Of a DNA stretch of 64,000 nucleotides, positions 33,301 to 47,300 are shown in pieces (position 1 is the first letter of the stretch; every line of letters begins with the position of its first letter). The stretch is from Cyprinodon diabolis (Eukaryota; Chordata; Actinopteri; Cyprinodontiformes; Cyprinodontidae): positions 744,001 through 808,000 of the forward strand of contig CM060065.1 of assembly GCA_030533445.1 (NCBI GenBank), in the 5' to 3' direction. Position numbers and translations under genes: made by a program. The notes below the pieces were generated by a model. The model did no database searches. It saw only the letters and a program-made list of their open reading frames with translations, and had not been told where the DNA came from.

Positions 33301-35719
33301 CGGACTTGATGTAGAGAACAGACTGGACGTAGAGAACAGTCTGGATGTAGAGAACGGACTTGATGTAGAGAACAGACTGGACGTAGAGAACAGACTGGAC
33401 GTAGAGAACAGTCTGGATGTAGAGAACGGACTTGATGTAGAGAACAGACTGGACGTAGAGAGCAGTATGGATGTAGAGAACAGGCTAGATGGAGAGAACA
33501 GACTAGATATAGAGAACAGACTGGATATAGAGAACAGTCTGGATCTAAAGAACACACTGGATGTAGAGAGCAGTCTGGATGTAGAGAACAGACTGGATGT
33601 AGAGAGCAGTCTGGATGTAGAGAAGAGACTTGATGTAGAGAACAGACTGGACGTAAAGAACAGTCTGGACGTAAAGAACAGTCTGGATGTAGAGAACGGA
33701 CTGGATGTAGAAACAGTCTGGATGTAGAAACGGTCTGGATGTAGAGAACAGACTGGATGTAGAGAACAGTCTGGATGTAGAGAACGGACTTGAGGTAGAG
33801 AACAGACTGGATGTAGAAACAGTCTGGATGTAGAAACGGTCTGGATGTAGAGAACAGACTGGACGTAGAGAACAGTCTGGATGTAGAGAACAGACTGGAC
33901 GTAAAGAGCAGTATGGATGTAGAGAACAGGCTGGACGTAGAGAACAGTCTGGATGTAGAGAACAGACTGGATGTAGAGAACAGACTGGATGTAGAGAACA
34001 AACTGGATGTAGAGAACAGACTGGATGTAAAAAACAGACTGGATGTAGAGAGCAGACTCGATGTTGAGAACAGTCTGGATGTAGAGAACAAACTGGACGT
34101 AGAGAACAGCTTGGACATAGAGAACAGACTGAATGTAGAGAACAGGCTAGATGGAGAGAACAGACTGGATGTAGAGAACAGTTTGGATCTAAAGAACACA
34201 CTGGATGTAGAGAACAGACTGGATGTAGAGAACAAACTGGACGTAGAGAGCAGTCTGGATGTAGAGAACAGACTGGATGTAGAGAACAGACTGGACGTAG
34301 AGAAGAGTCTGGACGTAGACAACAGACTGGACGTAGAGAACAGACTGTATGTAGAGAACAAACTGGACGTAGAGAACAGTCTGGACATAGAGAACAGACC
34401 GAATGTAGAGAACAGGCTAGATGGAGAGAACAGACTGGATGTAGAGAACAGTTTGGATCTAAAGAACACACTGGATGTAGAGAACAGACTGGATGTAGAG
34501 AACAAACTGGAAGAAGAGAGCAGTCTGGATGTAGAGAACAGACTGGATGTGGAGAACAGACTGGACGTAGAGAGCAGTCTGGATGTAGAGAACAAACTGG
34601 ATGTAGAGAACAAACTGGACATAGAGAGCAGTATGGATGTAGAGAACGGGCTAGATGGAGAGAACAGACTAGATATAGAGAACAGACTGAATATAGAGAA
34701 CAGTCTGGATCTAAAAAACACACTGGATGTAGAGAGCAGTCTGGATGTAGAGAACAGACTGGATGTAGAGAACAGTCTGGATGTAGAGAACGGACTTGAT
34801 GTAGAGAACAGACTGGATGTAGAAAAAGTCTGGATGTAGAAACGGTCTGGATGTAGAGAACAGACTGGACGTAGAGAACAGTCTAGATGTAGAGAACGGA
34901 CTTGATGTAGAGAACAGACTGGATGTAGAGAACGGACTGGATGTAGAGAACAATCTGGATGTAGAAAACAGCCTGGATATAGACAACAACCTGGACGTAG
35001 AGAACAGTCTAGACATAGAGAACAAACTGGATGTTGAGAACAGCCTGGATGTAGAGAACAGACTGGATGTAGAGAACAGTCTGGATGTAGAGAACAAACT
35101 GGATGTAGAGAACAAACTGGATGTAGAGAACAGACTGGATGTAGAGAACAAACTGGATGTTGAGAAAAGCCTGGATGTTGAGAACAGACTGGATGTAGAG
35201 AACAAACTGGATGTAGAGAGCAGTCTGGATGTAGAAAACACAGTGGATGTAAAGAACAGACTGGATGTAGAGAGCAGACCGGATGTTGAGAACAGTCTGG
35301 ATTTAGAGAACAAACTGGACATAGAGAACAGTCTGGACATAGAGAACAGACTGAATGTAGAGAACAAACTGGACGTAGAGAGCAGTCTGGATGTAGAGAA
35401 CAGACTGGATGTAGAGAACAGACTGGACGTAGAGAAGAGTCTGGACGTAGAGAGCAGTCTGGATGTAGAGAACAGACTGTATGTAGGGAACAGACTGGAC
35501 GTAAAGAACAGCCTGGACGTAGAGAATGGACTTGATGTAGAGAACAGACTGGACGTAGAGAACAGTCTGGATGTAGAGAACGGACTTGATGTAGAGAACA
35601 GACTGGACGTAGAGAACAGACTGGATGTAGAGAACAGACTGGACGTAAAGAACAGTCTGAATGTAGAGAACGGACTTGATGTAGAGAACAGACTGGATGT
35701 AGAAACAGTCTGGATGTAG
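27348..35719. repeat. Super-repeat copy B (8,372 bp)
   Basis: Matches copy A with offsets of 8,014 then 7,798 then 8,372 bp, which are accounted for by the 216-bp and 574-bp differences. It shares with copy C a private variant, GTAAAAAACAG at 30,428 and again 8,372 bp later, where copy A has GTAAAGAACAG. B and C are therefore closer relatives. Confidence 0.75.
32600..33755. repeat. 574-bp tandem duplication inside copy B
   Basis: 32,893-33,153 and 33,467-33,727 read identically at an offset of 574 bp. Copies A and C have this block once (25,095 and 41,265). 574 equals 30 units of 18 bp plus two of 17 bp. Outer borders are approximate. Confidence 0.75.
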
Positions 35720-38700
35720 AAACGGTCTGGATGTAGAGAACAGACTGGACGTAGAGAACAGTCTGAATGTAGAGAACGGACTTGATGTAGAGAACAGACT
35801 GTATGTAGAGAACGGACTGGATGTAGAGAACAATCTGGATGTAGAGAACGGACTTGATGTAGAGAACAGACTGGACGTAGAGAACAGTCTGGATGTAGAG
35901 AACGGACTTGATGTAGAGAACAGACTGGACGTAGAGAACAGACTGGATGTAGAGAACAGACTGGACGTAAAGAACAGTCTGAATGTAGAGAACGGACTTG
36001 ATGTAGAGAACAGACTGGATGTAGAAACAGTCTGGATGTAGAAACGGTCTGGATGTAGAGAACAGACTGGACGTAGAGAACAATCTGAATGTAGAGAACG
36101 GACTTGATGTAGAGAACAGACTGTATGTAGAGAACGGACTGGATGTAGAGAACAATCTGGATGTAGAGAACGGACTTGATGTAGAGAACAGACTGGACGT
36201 AGAGAACAGTCTGGATGTAGAGAACGAACTTGATGTAGAGAACAGACTGGACGTAGAGAGCAGTATGGATGTAGAGAACAGGCTAGATGGAGAGAACAGA
36301 CTAGATATAGAGAACAGACTGGATATAGAGAACAGTCTGGATCTAAAGAACACACTGGATGTAGAGAGCAGTCTGCATGTAGAGAACAGACTGGATGTAG
36401 AGAGCAGTCTGGATGTAGAGAAGAGACTTGATGTAGAGAACAGACTGGACGTAGAGAGCAGTATGGATGTAGAGAACAGGCTAGATGGAGAGAACAGACT
36501 AGATATAGAGAACAGACTGGATATAGAGAACAGTCTGGATCTAAAGAACACACTGGATGTAGAGAGCAGTCTGGATGTAGAGAACAGACTGGATGTAGAG
36601 AGCAGTCTGGATGTAGAGAACAGACTGGATGTAGAGAACAGACTGGATGTAAAGAACAGTCTGGACGTAAAGAACAGTCTGGATGTAGAGAACGGACAGG
36701 ATGTAGAAACAGTCTGGATGTAGAAACGGTCTGGATGTAGAGAACAGACTTGATGTAGAGAACAGTCTGGATGTAGAGAACGGACTTGATGTAGAGAACA
36801 GACTGGATGTAGAAACAGTCTGGATGTAGAAACGGTCTGGATGTAGAGAACAGACTGGACGTAGAGAACAGTCTGGATGTAGAGAACGGACTTGATGTAG
36901 AGAACAGACTGGACGTAAATAGCAGTATGGATGTAGAGAACAGTCTGGATGTAGAGAACAGTCTGGATGTAGAGAACAGACTGCATGTAGAGAACAAACT
37001 GGATGTAGAGAACAAACTGGATGTAGAGAACAGACTGGATAAGAACAGACTGGATGTAGAGAGCAGACTGGATGTTGAGAACAGTCTGGATGTAGAGAAC
37101 AAACTGGACGTAGAGAACAGCTTGGACATAGAGAACAGACTGAATGTAGAGAACAGGCTAGATGGAGAGAACAGACTGGATGTAGAGAACAGTTTGGATC
37201 TAAAGAACACACTGGATGTAGAGAACAGACTGGATGTAGAGAACAAACTGGACGTAGAGAGCAGTCTGGATGTAGAGAACAGACTGGATGTAGAGAACAG
37301 ACTGGACGTAGAGAAGAGTCTGGACGTAGACAACAGACTGGACGTAGAGAACAGACTGGATGTAGAGAACAAACTGGACGTAGAGAACAGTCTGGACATA
37401 GAGAACAGACCGAATGTAGAGAACAGGCTAGATGGAGAGAACAGACTGGATGTAGAGAACAGTTTGGATCTAAAGAACACACTGGATGTAGAGAACAGAC
37501 TGGATGTAGAGAACAAACTGGAAGAAGAGAGCAGTCTGGATGTAGAGAACAGACTGGATGTGGAGAACAGACTGGACGTAGAGAGCAGTCTGGATGTAGA
37601 GAACAGACTGGATGTTGAGAACAGTCTGGATGTAGAGAACAAACTGGACGTAGAGAGCAGTCTGGATGTAGAGAACAGACTGGATGTAGGGAACAGACTG
37701 GACGTAAAGAACAGACTGGACGTAGAGAACGGACTTGATGTAGAGAACAAACTGGACGTAGAGAGCAGTCTGGATGTAGAGAGCAGAATGGATGTTGAGA
37801 ACAGTCTGGATGTAGAGAACAAACTGGACGTAGAGAACAGTCTGGACATAGAGAACAGACTGAATGTAGAGAACAGGCTAGATGGAGAGAACAGACTGGA
37901 TGTAGAGAACAGTTTGGATCTAAAGAACACACTGGATGTAGAGAACAGACTGGAAGTAGAGAACAAACTGGAAGTAGAGAGCAGTCTGGATGTAGAGAAC
38001 AAACTTGATGTAGAGAACAAACTGGACATAGAGAGCAGTATGGATGTAGAGAACGGGCTAGATGGAGAGAACAGACTAGATATAGAGAACAGACTGGATA
38101 TAGAGAACAGTCTTGATCTAAAAAACACACTGGATGTAGAGAGCAGTCTGGATGTAGAGAACAGACTGGATGTAGAGAACAGTCTGGATGTAGAGAACGG
38201 ACTTGATGTAGAGAACAGACTGGATGTAGAAAAAGTCTGGATGTAGAAACGGTCTGGATGTAGAGAACAGACTGGACGTAGAGAACAGTCTAGATGTAGA
38301 GAACGGACTTGATGTAGAGAACAGACTGGATGTAGAGAACGGACTTGATGTAGAGAACAATCTGGATGTAGAAAACAGCCTGGATATAGACAACAACCTG
38401 GACGTAGAGAACAGACTAGACATAGAGAACAAACTGGATGTTGAGAACAGCCTGGATGTAAAGAACAGACTGGATGTAGAGAACAGACTGGATGTAGAGA
38501 ACAAACTGGATGTAGAGAGCAGTCTGGATGTAGAAAACAGAGTGGATGTAAAGAACAGACTGGATGTAGAGAACAAACTGGATGTGGAGAACAGACTGGA
38601 CGTAGAGAGCAGTCTGGATGTAGAGAACAGACTGTATGTAGGGAACAGACTGGACGTAAAGAACAGCCTGGACGTAGAGAATGGACTTGATGTAGAGAAC

Positions 38701-41700
38701 AGACTGGACGTAGAGAACAGTCTGGATGTAGAGAACGGACTTAATGTAGAGAACAGACTGGACGTAGAGAACAGACTGGATGTAGAGAACAGACTGGACG
38801 TAAAAAACAGTCTGAATGTAGAGAACGGACTTGATGTAGAGAACAGACTGGATGTAGAAACAGTCTGGATGTAGAAACGGTCTGGATGTAGAGAACAGAC
38901 TGGACGTAGAGAACAGTCTGAATGTAGAGAACGGACTTGATGTAGAGAACAGACTGTATGTAGAGAACGGACTGGATGTAGAGAACAATCTGGATGTAGA
39001 GAACGGACTTGATGTAGAGAACAGACTGGACGTAGAGAACAGTCTGGATGTAGAGAACTGACTTGATGTAGAGAACAGACTGGACGTAGAGAACAGACTG
39101 GATGTAGAGAACAGACTGGACGTAAAGAACAGTCTGAATGTAGAGAACGGACTTGATGTAGAGAACAGACTGGATGTAGAAACAGTCTGGATGTAGAAAC
39201 GGTCTGGATGTAGAGAACAGACTGGACGTAGAGAACAGTCTGAATGTAGAGAACGGACTTGATGTAGAGAACAGACTGTATGTAGAGAACGGACTGGATG
39301 TAGAGAACAATCTGGATGTAGAGAACGGACTTGATGTAGAGAACAGACTGGACGTAGAGAACAGTCTGGATGTAGAGAACAGACTTGATGTAGAGAACAG
39401 ACTGGACGTAGAGAGCAGTATGGATGTAGAGAACAGGCTAGATGGAGAGAACAGACTAGATATAGAGAACAGACTGGATATAGAGAACAGTCTGGATCTA
39501 AAGAACACACTGGATGTAGAGAGCAGTCTGCATGTAGAGAACAGACTGGATGTAGAGAGCAGTCTGGATGTAGAGAAGAGACTTGATGTAGAGAACAGAC
39601 TGGACGTAGAGAGCAGTATGGATGTAGAGAACAGGCTAGATGGAGAGAACAGACTAGATATAGAGAACAGACTGGATATAGAGAACAGTTTGGATCTAAA
39701 GAACACACTGGATGTAGAGAGCAGTCTGGATGTAGAGAACAGACTGGATGTAGAGAGCAGTCTGGATGTAGAGAACAGACTGGATGTAGAGAACAGACTG
39801 GATGTAAAGAACAGTCTGGACGTAAAGAACAGTCTGGATGTAGAGAACGGACAGGATGTAGAAACAGTCTGGATGTAGAAACGGTCTGGATGTAGAGAAC
39901 AGACTTGATGTAGAGAACAGTCTGGATGTAGAGAACGGACTTGATGTAGAGAACAGACTGGATGTAGAAACAGTATGGATGTAGAAACGGTCTGGATGTA
40001 GAGAACAGACTGGACGTAGAGAACAGTCTGGATGTAGAGAACGGACTTGATGTAGAGAACAGACTGGACGTAAATAGCAGTATGGATGTAGAGAACAGTC
40101 TGGATGTAGAGAACAGTCTGGATGTAGAGAACAGACTGCATGTAGAGAACAAACTGTATGTAGAGAACAAACTGGATGTAGAGAACAGACTGGATAAGAA
40201 CAGACTGGATTTAGAGAGCAGACTGGATGTTGAGAACAGTCTGGATGTAGAGAACAAACTGGACGTAGAGAACAGCCTGGACATAGAGAACAAACTGAAT
40301 GTAGAGAACAGGCTAGATGGAGAGAACAGACTGGATGTAGAGAACAGTTTGGATCTAAAGAACACACTGGATGTAGAGAACTGACTGGATGTAGAGAACA
40401 AACTGGACGTAGAGAGCAGTCTGGATGTAGAGAACAGACTGGATGTAGAGAACAGACTGGACGTAGAGAAGAGTCTGGACGTAGACAACAGACTGGACGT
40501 AGAGAACAGACTGGATGTAGAGAACAAACTGGACGTAGTGAACAGTCTGGACATAGAGAACAGACTGAATGTAGAGAACAGGCTAGATGGAGATAACAGA
40601 CTGGATGTATAGAACAGTTTGGATCTAAAGAACACACTGGATGTAGAGAACAGACTGGATGTAGAGAACAAACTGGATGTGGAGAACAGACTGGACATAG
40701 AGAGCAGTCTGGATGTAGAGAACAGACTGGATGTAGGGAACAGACTGGACGTAAAGAACAGACTGGACGTAGAGAATGGACTTGATGAAGAGAACAGACT
40801 GGACGTAGAGAACAGTTTGGATGTAGAGAACGGACTTGATGTAGAGAACAGACTGGACGTAGAGAACAGACTGGATGTAGAGAACAGACTGGACGTAAAG
40901 AACAGTCTGAATGTAGAGAACGGACTTGATGTAGAGAACAGACTGGATGTAGAAACAGTCTGGATGTAGAAACGGTCTGGATGTAGAGAACAGACTGGAC
41001 GTAGAGAACAGTCTGAATGTAGAGAACAGACTTGATGTAGAGAACAGACTGTATGTAGAGAACGGACTGGATGTAGAGAACAATCTGGATGTAGAGAACG
41101 GACTTGATGTAGAGAACAGACTGGACGTAGAGAACAGTCTGGATGTAGAGAACGGACTTGATGTAGAGAACAGACTGGACGTAGAGAACAGACTGGACGT
41201 AGAGAACAGTCTGGATGTAGAGAACGGACTTGATGTAGAGAACAGACTGGACGTAGAGAGCAGTATGGATGTAGAGAACAGGCTAGATGGAGAGAACAGA
41301 CTAGATATAGAGAACAGACTGGATATAGAGAACAGTCTGGATCTAAAGAACACACTGGATGTAGAGAGCAGTCTGGATGTAGAGAACAGACTGGATGTAG
41401 AGAGCAGTCTGGATGTAGAGAAGAGACTTGATGTAGAGAACAGACTGGACGTAAAGAACAGTCTGGACGTAAAGAACAGTCTGGATGTAGAGAACGGACT
41501 GGATGTAGAAACAGTCTGGATGTAGAAACGGTCTGGATGTAGAGAACAGACTGGATGTAGAGAACAGTCTGGATGTAGAGAACGGACTTGAGGTAGAGAA
41601 CAGACTGGATGTAGAAACAGTCTGGATGTAGAAACGGTCTGGATGTAGAGAACAGACTGGACGTAGAGAACAGTCTGGATGTAGAGAACGGACTTGATGT

Positions 41701-43265
41701 AGAGAACAGACTGGACGTAAAGAGCAGTATGGATGTAGAGAACAGGCTGGACGTAGAGAACAGTCTGGATGTAGAGAACAGACTGGATGTAGAGAACAGA
41801 CTGGATGTAGAGAACAAACTGGATGTAGAGAACAGACTGGATGTAAAAAACAGACTGGATGTAGAGAGCAGACTCGATGTTGAGAACAGTCTGGATGTAG
41901 AGAACAAACTGGACGTAGAGAACAGCTTGGACATAGAGAACAGACTGAATGTAGAGAACAGGCTAGATGGAGAGAACAGACTGGATGTAGAGAACAGTTT
42001 GGATCTAAAGAACACACTGGATGTAGAGAACAGACTGGATGTAGAGAACAAACTGGACGTAGAGAGCAGTCTGGATGTAGAGAACAGACTGGATGTAGAG
42101 AACAGACTGGACGTAGAGAAGAGTCTGGACGTAGACAACAGACTGGACGTAGAGAACAGACTGTATGTAGAGAACAAACTGGACGTAGAGAACAGTCTGG
42201 ACATAGAGAACAGACCGAATGTAGAGAACAGGCTAGATGGAGAGAACAGACTGGATGTAGAGAACAGTTTGGATCTAAAGAACACACTGGATGTAGAGAA
42301 CAGACTGGATGTAGAGAACAAACTGGAAGAAGAGAGCAGTCTGGATGTAGAGAACAGACTGGATGTGGAGAACAGACTGGACGTAGAGAGCAGTCTGGAT
42401 GTAGAGAACAAACTGGATGTAGAGAACAAACTGGACATAGAGAGCAGTATGGATGTAGAGAACGGGCTAGATGGAGAGAACAGACTAGATATAGAGAACA
42501 GACTGAATATAGAGAACAGTCTGGATCTAAAAAACACACTGGATGTAGAGAGCAGTCTGGATGTAGAGAACAGACTGGATGTAGAGAACAGTCTGGATGT
42601 AGAGAACGGACTTGATGTAGAGAACAGACTGGATGTAGAAAAAGTCTGGATGTAGAAACGGTCTGGATGTAGAGAACAGACTGGACGTAGAGAACAGTCT
42701 AGATGTAGAGAACGGACTTGATGTAGAGAACAGACTGGATGTAGAGAACGGACTGGATGTAGAGAACAATCTGGATGTAGAAAACAGCCTGGATATAGAC
42801 AACAACCTGGACGTAGAGAACAGTCTAGACATAGAGAACAAACTGGATGTTGAGAACAGCCTGGATGTAGAGAACAGACTGGATGTAGAGAACAGTCTGG
42901 ATGTAGAGAACAAACTGGATGTAGAGAACAAACTGGATGTAGAGAACAGACTGGATGTAGAGAACAAACTGGATGTTGAGAAAAGCCTGGATGTTGAGAA
43001 CAGACTGGATGTAGAGAACAAACTGGATGTAGAGAGCAGTCTGGATGTAGAAAACACAGTGGATGTAAAGAACAGACTGGATGTAGAGAGCAGACCGGAT
43101 GTTGAGAACAGTCTGGATTTAGAGAACAAACTGGACATAGAGAACAGTCTGGACATAGAGAACAGACTGAATGTAGAGAACAAACTGGACGTAGAGAGCA
43201 GTCTGGATGTAGAGAACAGACTGGATGTAGAGAAAAGACTGGACGTAGAGAAGAGTCTGGACGTA
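35720..43265. repeat. Super-repeat copy C (period about 7,816 bp)
   Basis: Follows copy B at an offset of 8,372 bp, then 7,798 and 7,816 bp once the 574-bp duplication of B is passed; C has one extra 18-bp unit and an additional step near 41.7 kb. Similarity to the start of the next expected copy breaks near 43,265, where a 1,132-bp local duplication takes over. Confidence 0.7.
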
Positions 43266-44300
43266 GACAACAGACTGGACGTAGAGAACAGACTGTATGT
43301 AGAGAACAAACTGGACGTAGAGAACAGTCTGGACATAGAGAACAGACCGAATGTAGAGAACAGGCTAGATGGAGAGAACAGACTGGATGTAGAGAACAGT
43401 TTGGATCTAAAGAACACACTGGATGTAGAGAACAGACTGGATGTAGAGAACAAACTGGAAGAAGAGAGCAGTCTGGATGTAGAGAACAGACTGGATGTGG
43501 AGAACAGACTGGACGTAGAGAGCAGTCTGGATGTAGAGAACAAACTGGATGTAGAGAACAAACTGGACATAGAGAGCAGTATGGATGTAGAGAACGGGCT
43601 AGATGGAGAGAACAGACTAGATATAGAGAACAGACTGAATATAGAGAACAGTCTGGATCTAAAAAACACACTGGATGTAGAGAGCAGTCTGGATGTAGAG
43701 AACAGACTGGATGTAGAGAACAGTCTGGATGTAGAGAACGGACTTGATGTAGAGAACAGACTGGATGTAGAAAAAGTCTGGATGTAGAAACGGTCTGGAT
43801 GTAGAGAACAGACTGGACGTAGAGAACAGTCTAGATGTAGATAACGGACTTGATGTAGAGAACAGACTGGATGTAGAGAACGGACTGGATGTAGAGAACA
43901 ATCTGGATGTAGAAAACAGCCTGGATATAGACAACAACCTGGACGTAGAGAACAGTCTAGACATAGAGAACAAACTGGATGTTGAGAACAGCCTGGATGT
44001 AGAGAACAGACTGGATGTAGAGAACAGTCTGGATGTAGAGAACAAACTGGATGTAGAGAACAAACTGGATGTAGAGAACAGACTGGATGTAGAGAACAAA
44101 CTGGATGTTGAGAAAAGCCTGGATGTTGAGAACAGACTGGATGTAGAGAACAAACTGGATGTAGAGAGCAGTCTGGATGTAGAAAACACAGTGGATGTAA
44201 AGAACAGACTGGATGTAGAGAGCAGACCGGATGTTGAGAACAGTCTGGATTTAGAGAACAAACTGGACATAGAGAACAGTCTGGACATAGAGAACAGACT
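42130..44300. repeat. 1,132-bp tandem duplication at the end of the super-repeat block
   Basis: 43,059 and 44,191 start the same unit series at an offset of 1,132 bp, and the frame ends at 42,655 and 43,787 show the same offset. This marks the border between the 8-kb super-repeat block and the distal domain. Borders are approximate. Confidence 0.65.
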
Positions 44301-47300
44301 GAATGTAGAGAACAGGCTAGATGGAGAGAACAGACTGGATGTAGAGAACAGTTTGGATCTAAAGAACACACTGGATGTAGAGAACAGACTGGATGTAAAG
44401 AACAAACTGGAAGTACAGAACAGTCTGGATGTAGAGAACGGACTTGATGTAGAGAACACACTGGATGTAGAGAACAAACTGGATGTAGAAACAGTCTGGA
44501 TGTAGAGAACAGACTGGATGTAGAGAACAAACTGGATGTAGAGAACAAACTGGACATAGAGAGCAGTATGGATGTAGAGAATGGGCTAGATGGAGAGAAC
44601 AGACTAGATATAGAGAACAGACTGGATATAGAGAACAGTCTGGATCTAAAAAACACACTGGATGTAGAGAGCAGTCTGGATGTAGAGAACAGACTGGATG
44701 TAGAGAACGGACTTGATGTAGAGAACAGACTGGATGTAGAAAAAGTCTGGATGTAGAAACGGTCTGGATGTAGAGAACAGACTGGACGTAGAGAACAGTC
44801 TAGATGTAGAGAACGGACTTGATGTAGAGAACAGACTGGATGTAGAGAACGGACTGGATGTAGAGAACAATCTGGATGTAGAAAACAGCCTGGATATAGA
44901 CAACAACTTGGACGTAGAGAACAGACTAGACATAGAGAACAAACTGGATGTTGAGAACAGCCTGGATCTAGAGAACAGACTGGATGTAGAGAACAAACTG
45001 GATGTAGAGAACAAACTGGATGTAGAGAACAGACTGGATGTAGAGAACAAACTGGATGTAGAGAACAAACTGGATGTTGAGAACAGCCTGGATGTTGAGA
45101 ACAGACCGGATGTAGAGAACAAACTGGATGTAGAGAGCAGTCTGGATGTAGAAAACAGAGTGGATGTAAAGAACAGACTGGATGTAGAGAGCAGACCGGA
45201 TGTTGAGAACAGTCTGGATTTAGAGAACAAACTGGACATAGAGAACAGTCTGGACATAGAGAACAGACTGAATGTAGAGAACAGGCTAGATGGAGAGAAC
45301 AGACTGGATGTAGAGAACAGTTTGGATCTAAAGAACACACTGGATGTAGAGAACAGACTGGATGTAAAGAACAAACTGGAAGTACAGAACAGTCTGGATG
45401 TAGAGAACGGACTTGATGTAGAGAACACACTGGATGTAGAGAACAAACTGGATGTAGAAACAGTCTGGATGTAGAGAACAGACTGGATGTAGAGAACAGA
45501 CTGGATGTAGAGAACGGACTGGATGTAGAAACAGTCTGGATGTAGAAACGGTCTGGATGTAGAGAACAGACTTGATGTAGAGAGCAGTCTGGATGTAGAG
45601 AACGGACTTGATGTAGAGAACAGACTGGATGTAGAAACAGTCTGGATGTAGAAACGGTCTGGATGTAGAGAACAGACTGGACGTAGAGAACAGTCTGGAT
45701 GTAGAGAACGGACTTGATGTAGAGAACAGACTGGACGTAAATAGCAGTATGGATGTAGAGAACAGTCTGGATGTAGAGAACAGTCTGGATGTAGAGAACA
45801 GACTGCATGTAGAGAACAAACTGGATGTAGAGAACAAACTGGATGTAGAGAACAGACTGGATAAGAACAGACTGGATGTAGAGAGCAGACTGGATGTTGA
45901 GAACAGTCTGGATGTAGAGAACAAACTGGACGTAGAGAACAGCCTGGACATAGAGAACAGACTGAATGTAGAGAACAGGCTAGAAGGAGAGAACAGACTG
46001 GATGTAGAGAACAGTTTGGATCTAAAGAACACACTGGATGTAGAGAACAGACTGGATGTAGAGAACAAACTGGACGTAGAGAGCAGTCTGGATGTAGAGA
46101 ACAGACTGGATGTAGAGAACAGACTGGACGTAGAGAAGAGTCTGGACGTAGACAACAGACTGGACGTAGAGAACAGACTGGATGTAGAGAACAAACTGGA
46201 CGTAGTGAACAGTCTGGAGATAGAGAACAGACTGAATGTAGAGAACAGGCTAGATGGAGATAACAGACTGGATGTATAGAACAGTTTGGATCTAAAGAAC
46301 ACACTGGATGTAGAGAACAGACTGGATGTAGAGAACAAACTGGATGTGGAGAACAGACTGGACGTAGAGAGCAGTCTGGATGTAGAGAACAGACTGGATG
46401 TAGGGAACAGACTGGACGTAAAGAACAGACTGGACGTAGAGAATGGACTTGATGTAGAGAACAGACTGGACCTAGAGAACAGTTTGGATGTAGAGAACGG
46501 ACTTGATGTAGAGAACAGACTGGACGTAGAGAACAGACTGGATGTAGAGAACAGACTGGACGTAAAGAACAGTCTGAATGTAGAGAACGGACTTGATGTA
46601 GAGAACAGACTGGATGTAGAAACAGTCTGGATGTAGAAACGGTCTGGATGTAGAGAACAGACTGGACGTAGAGAACAGTCTGAATGTAGAGAACAGACTT
46701 GATGTAGAGAACAGACTGTATGTAGAGAACGGACTGGATGTAGAGAACAATCTGGATGTAGAGAACGGACTTGATGTAGAGAACAGACTGGACGTAGAGA
46801 ACAGTCTGGATGTAGAGAACGGACTTGATGTAGAGAACAGACTGGACGTAGAGAACAGACTGGACGTAGAGAACAGTCTGGATGTAGAGAACGGACTTAA
46901 TGTAGAGAACAGACTGGACGTAGAGAGCAGTATGGATGTAGAGAACAGGCTAGATGGAGAGAACAGACTAGATATAGAGAACAGACTGGATATAGAGAAC
47001 AGTCTGGATCTAAAGAACACACTGGATGTAGAGAGCAGTCTGGATGTAGAGAACAGACTGGATGTAGGGAGCAGTCTGGATGTAGAGAAGAGACTTGATG
47101 TAGAGAACAGACTGGACGTAAAGAACAGTCTGGACGTAAAGAACAGTCTGGATGTAGAGAACGGACTGGATGTAGAAACAGTCTGGATGTAGAAACGCTC
47201 TGGATATAGAGAACAGACTGGATGTAGAGAACAGTCTGGATGTAGAGAACGGACTTGATGTAGAGAACAGACTGGATGTAGAAACAGTCTGGATGTAGAA

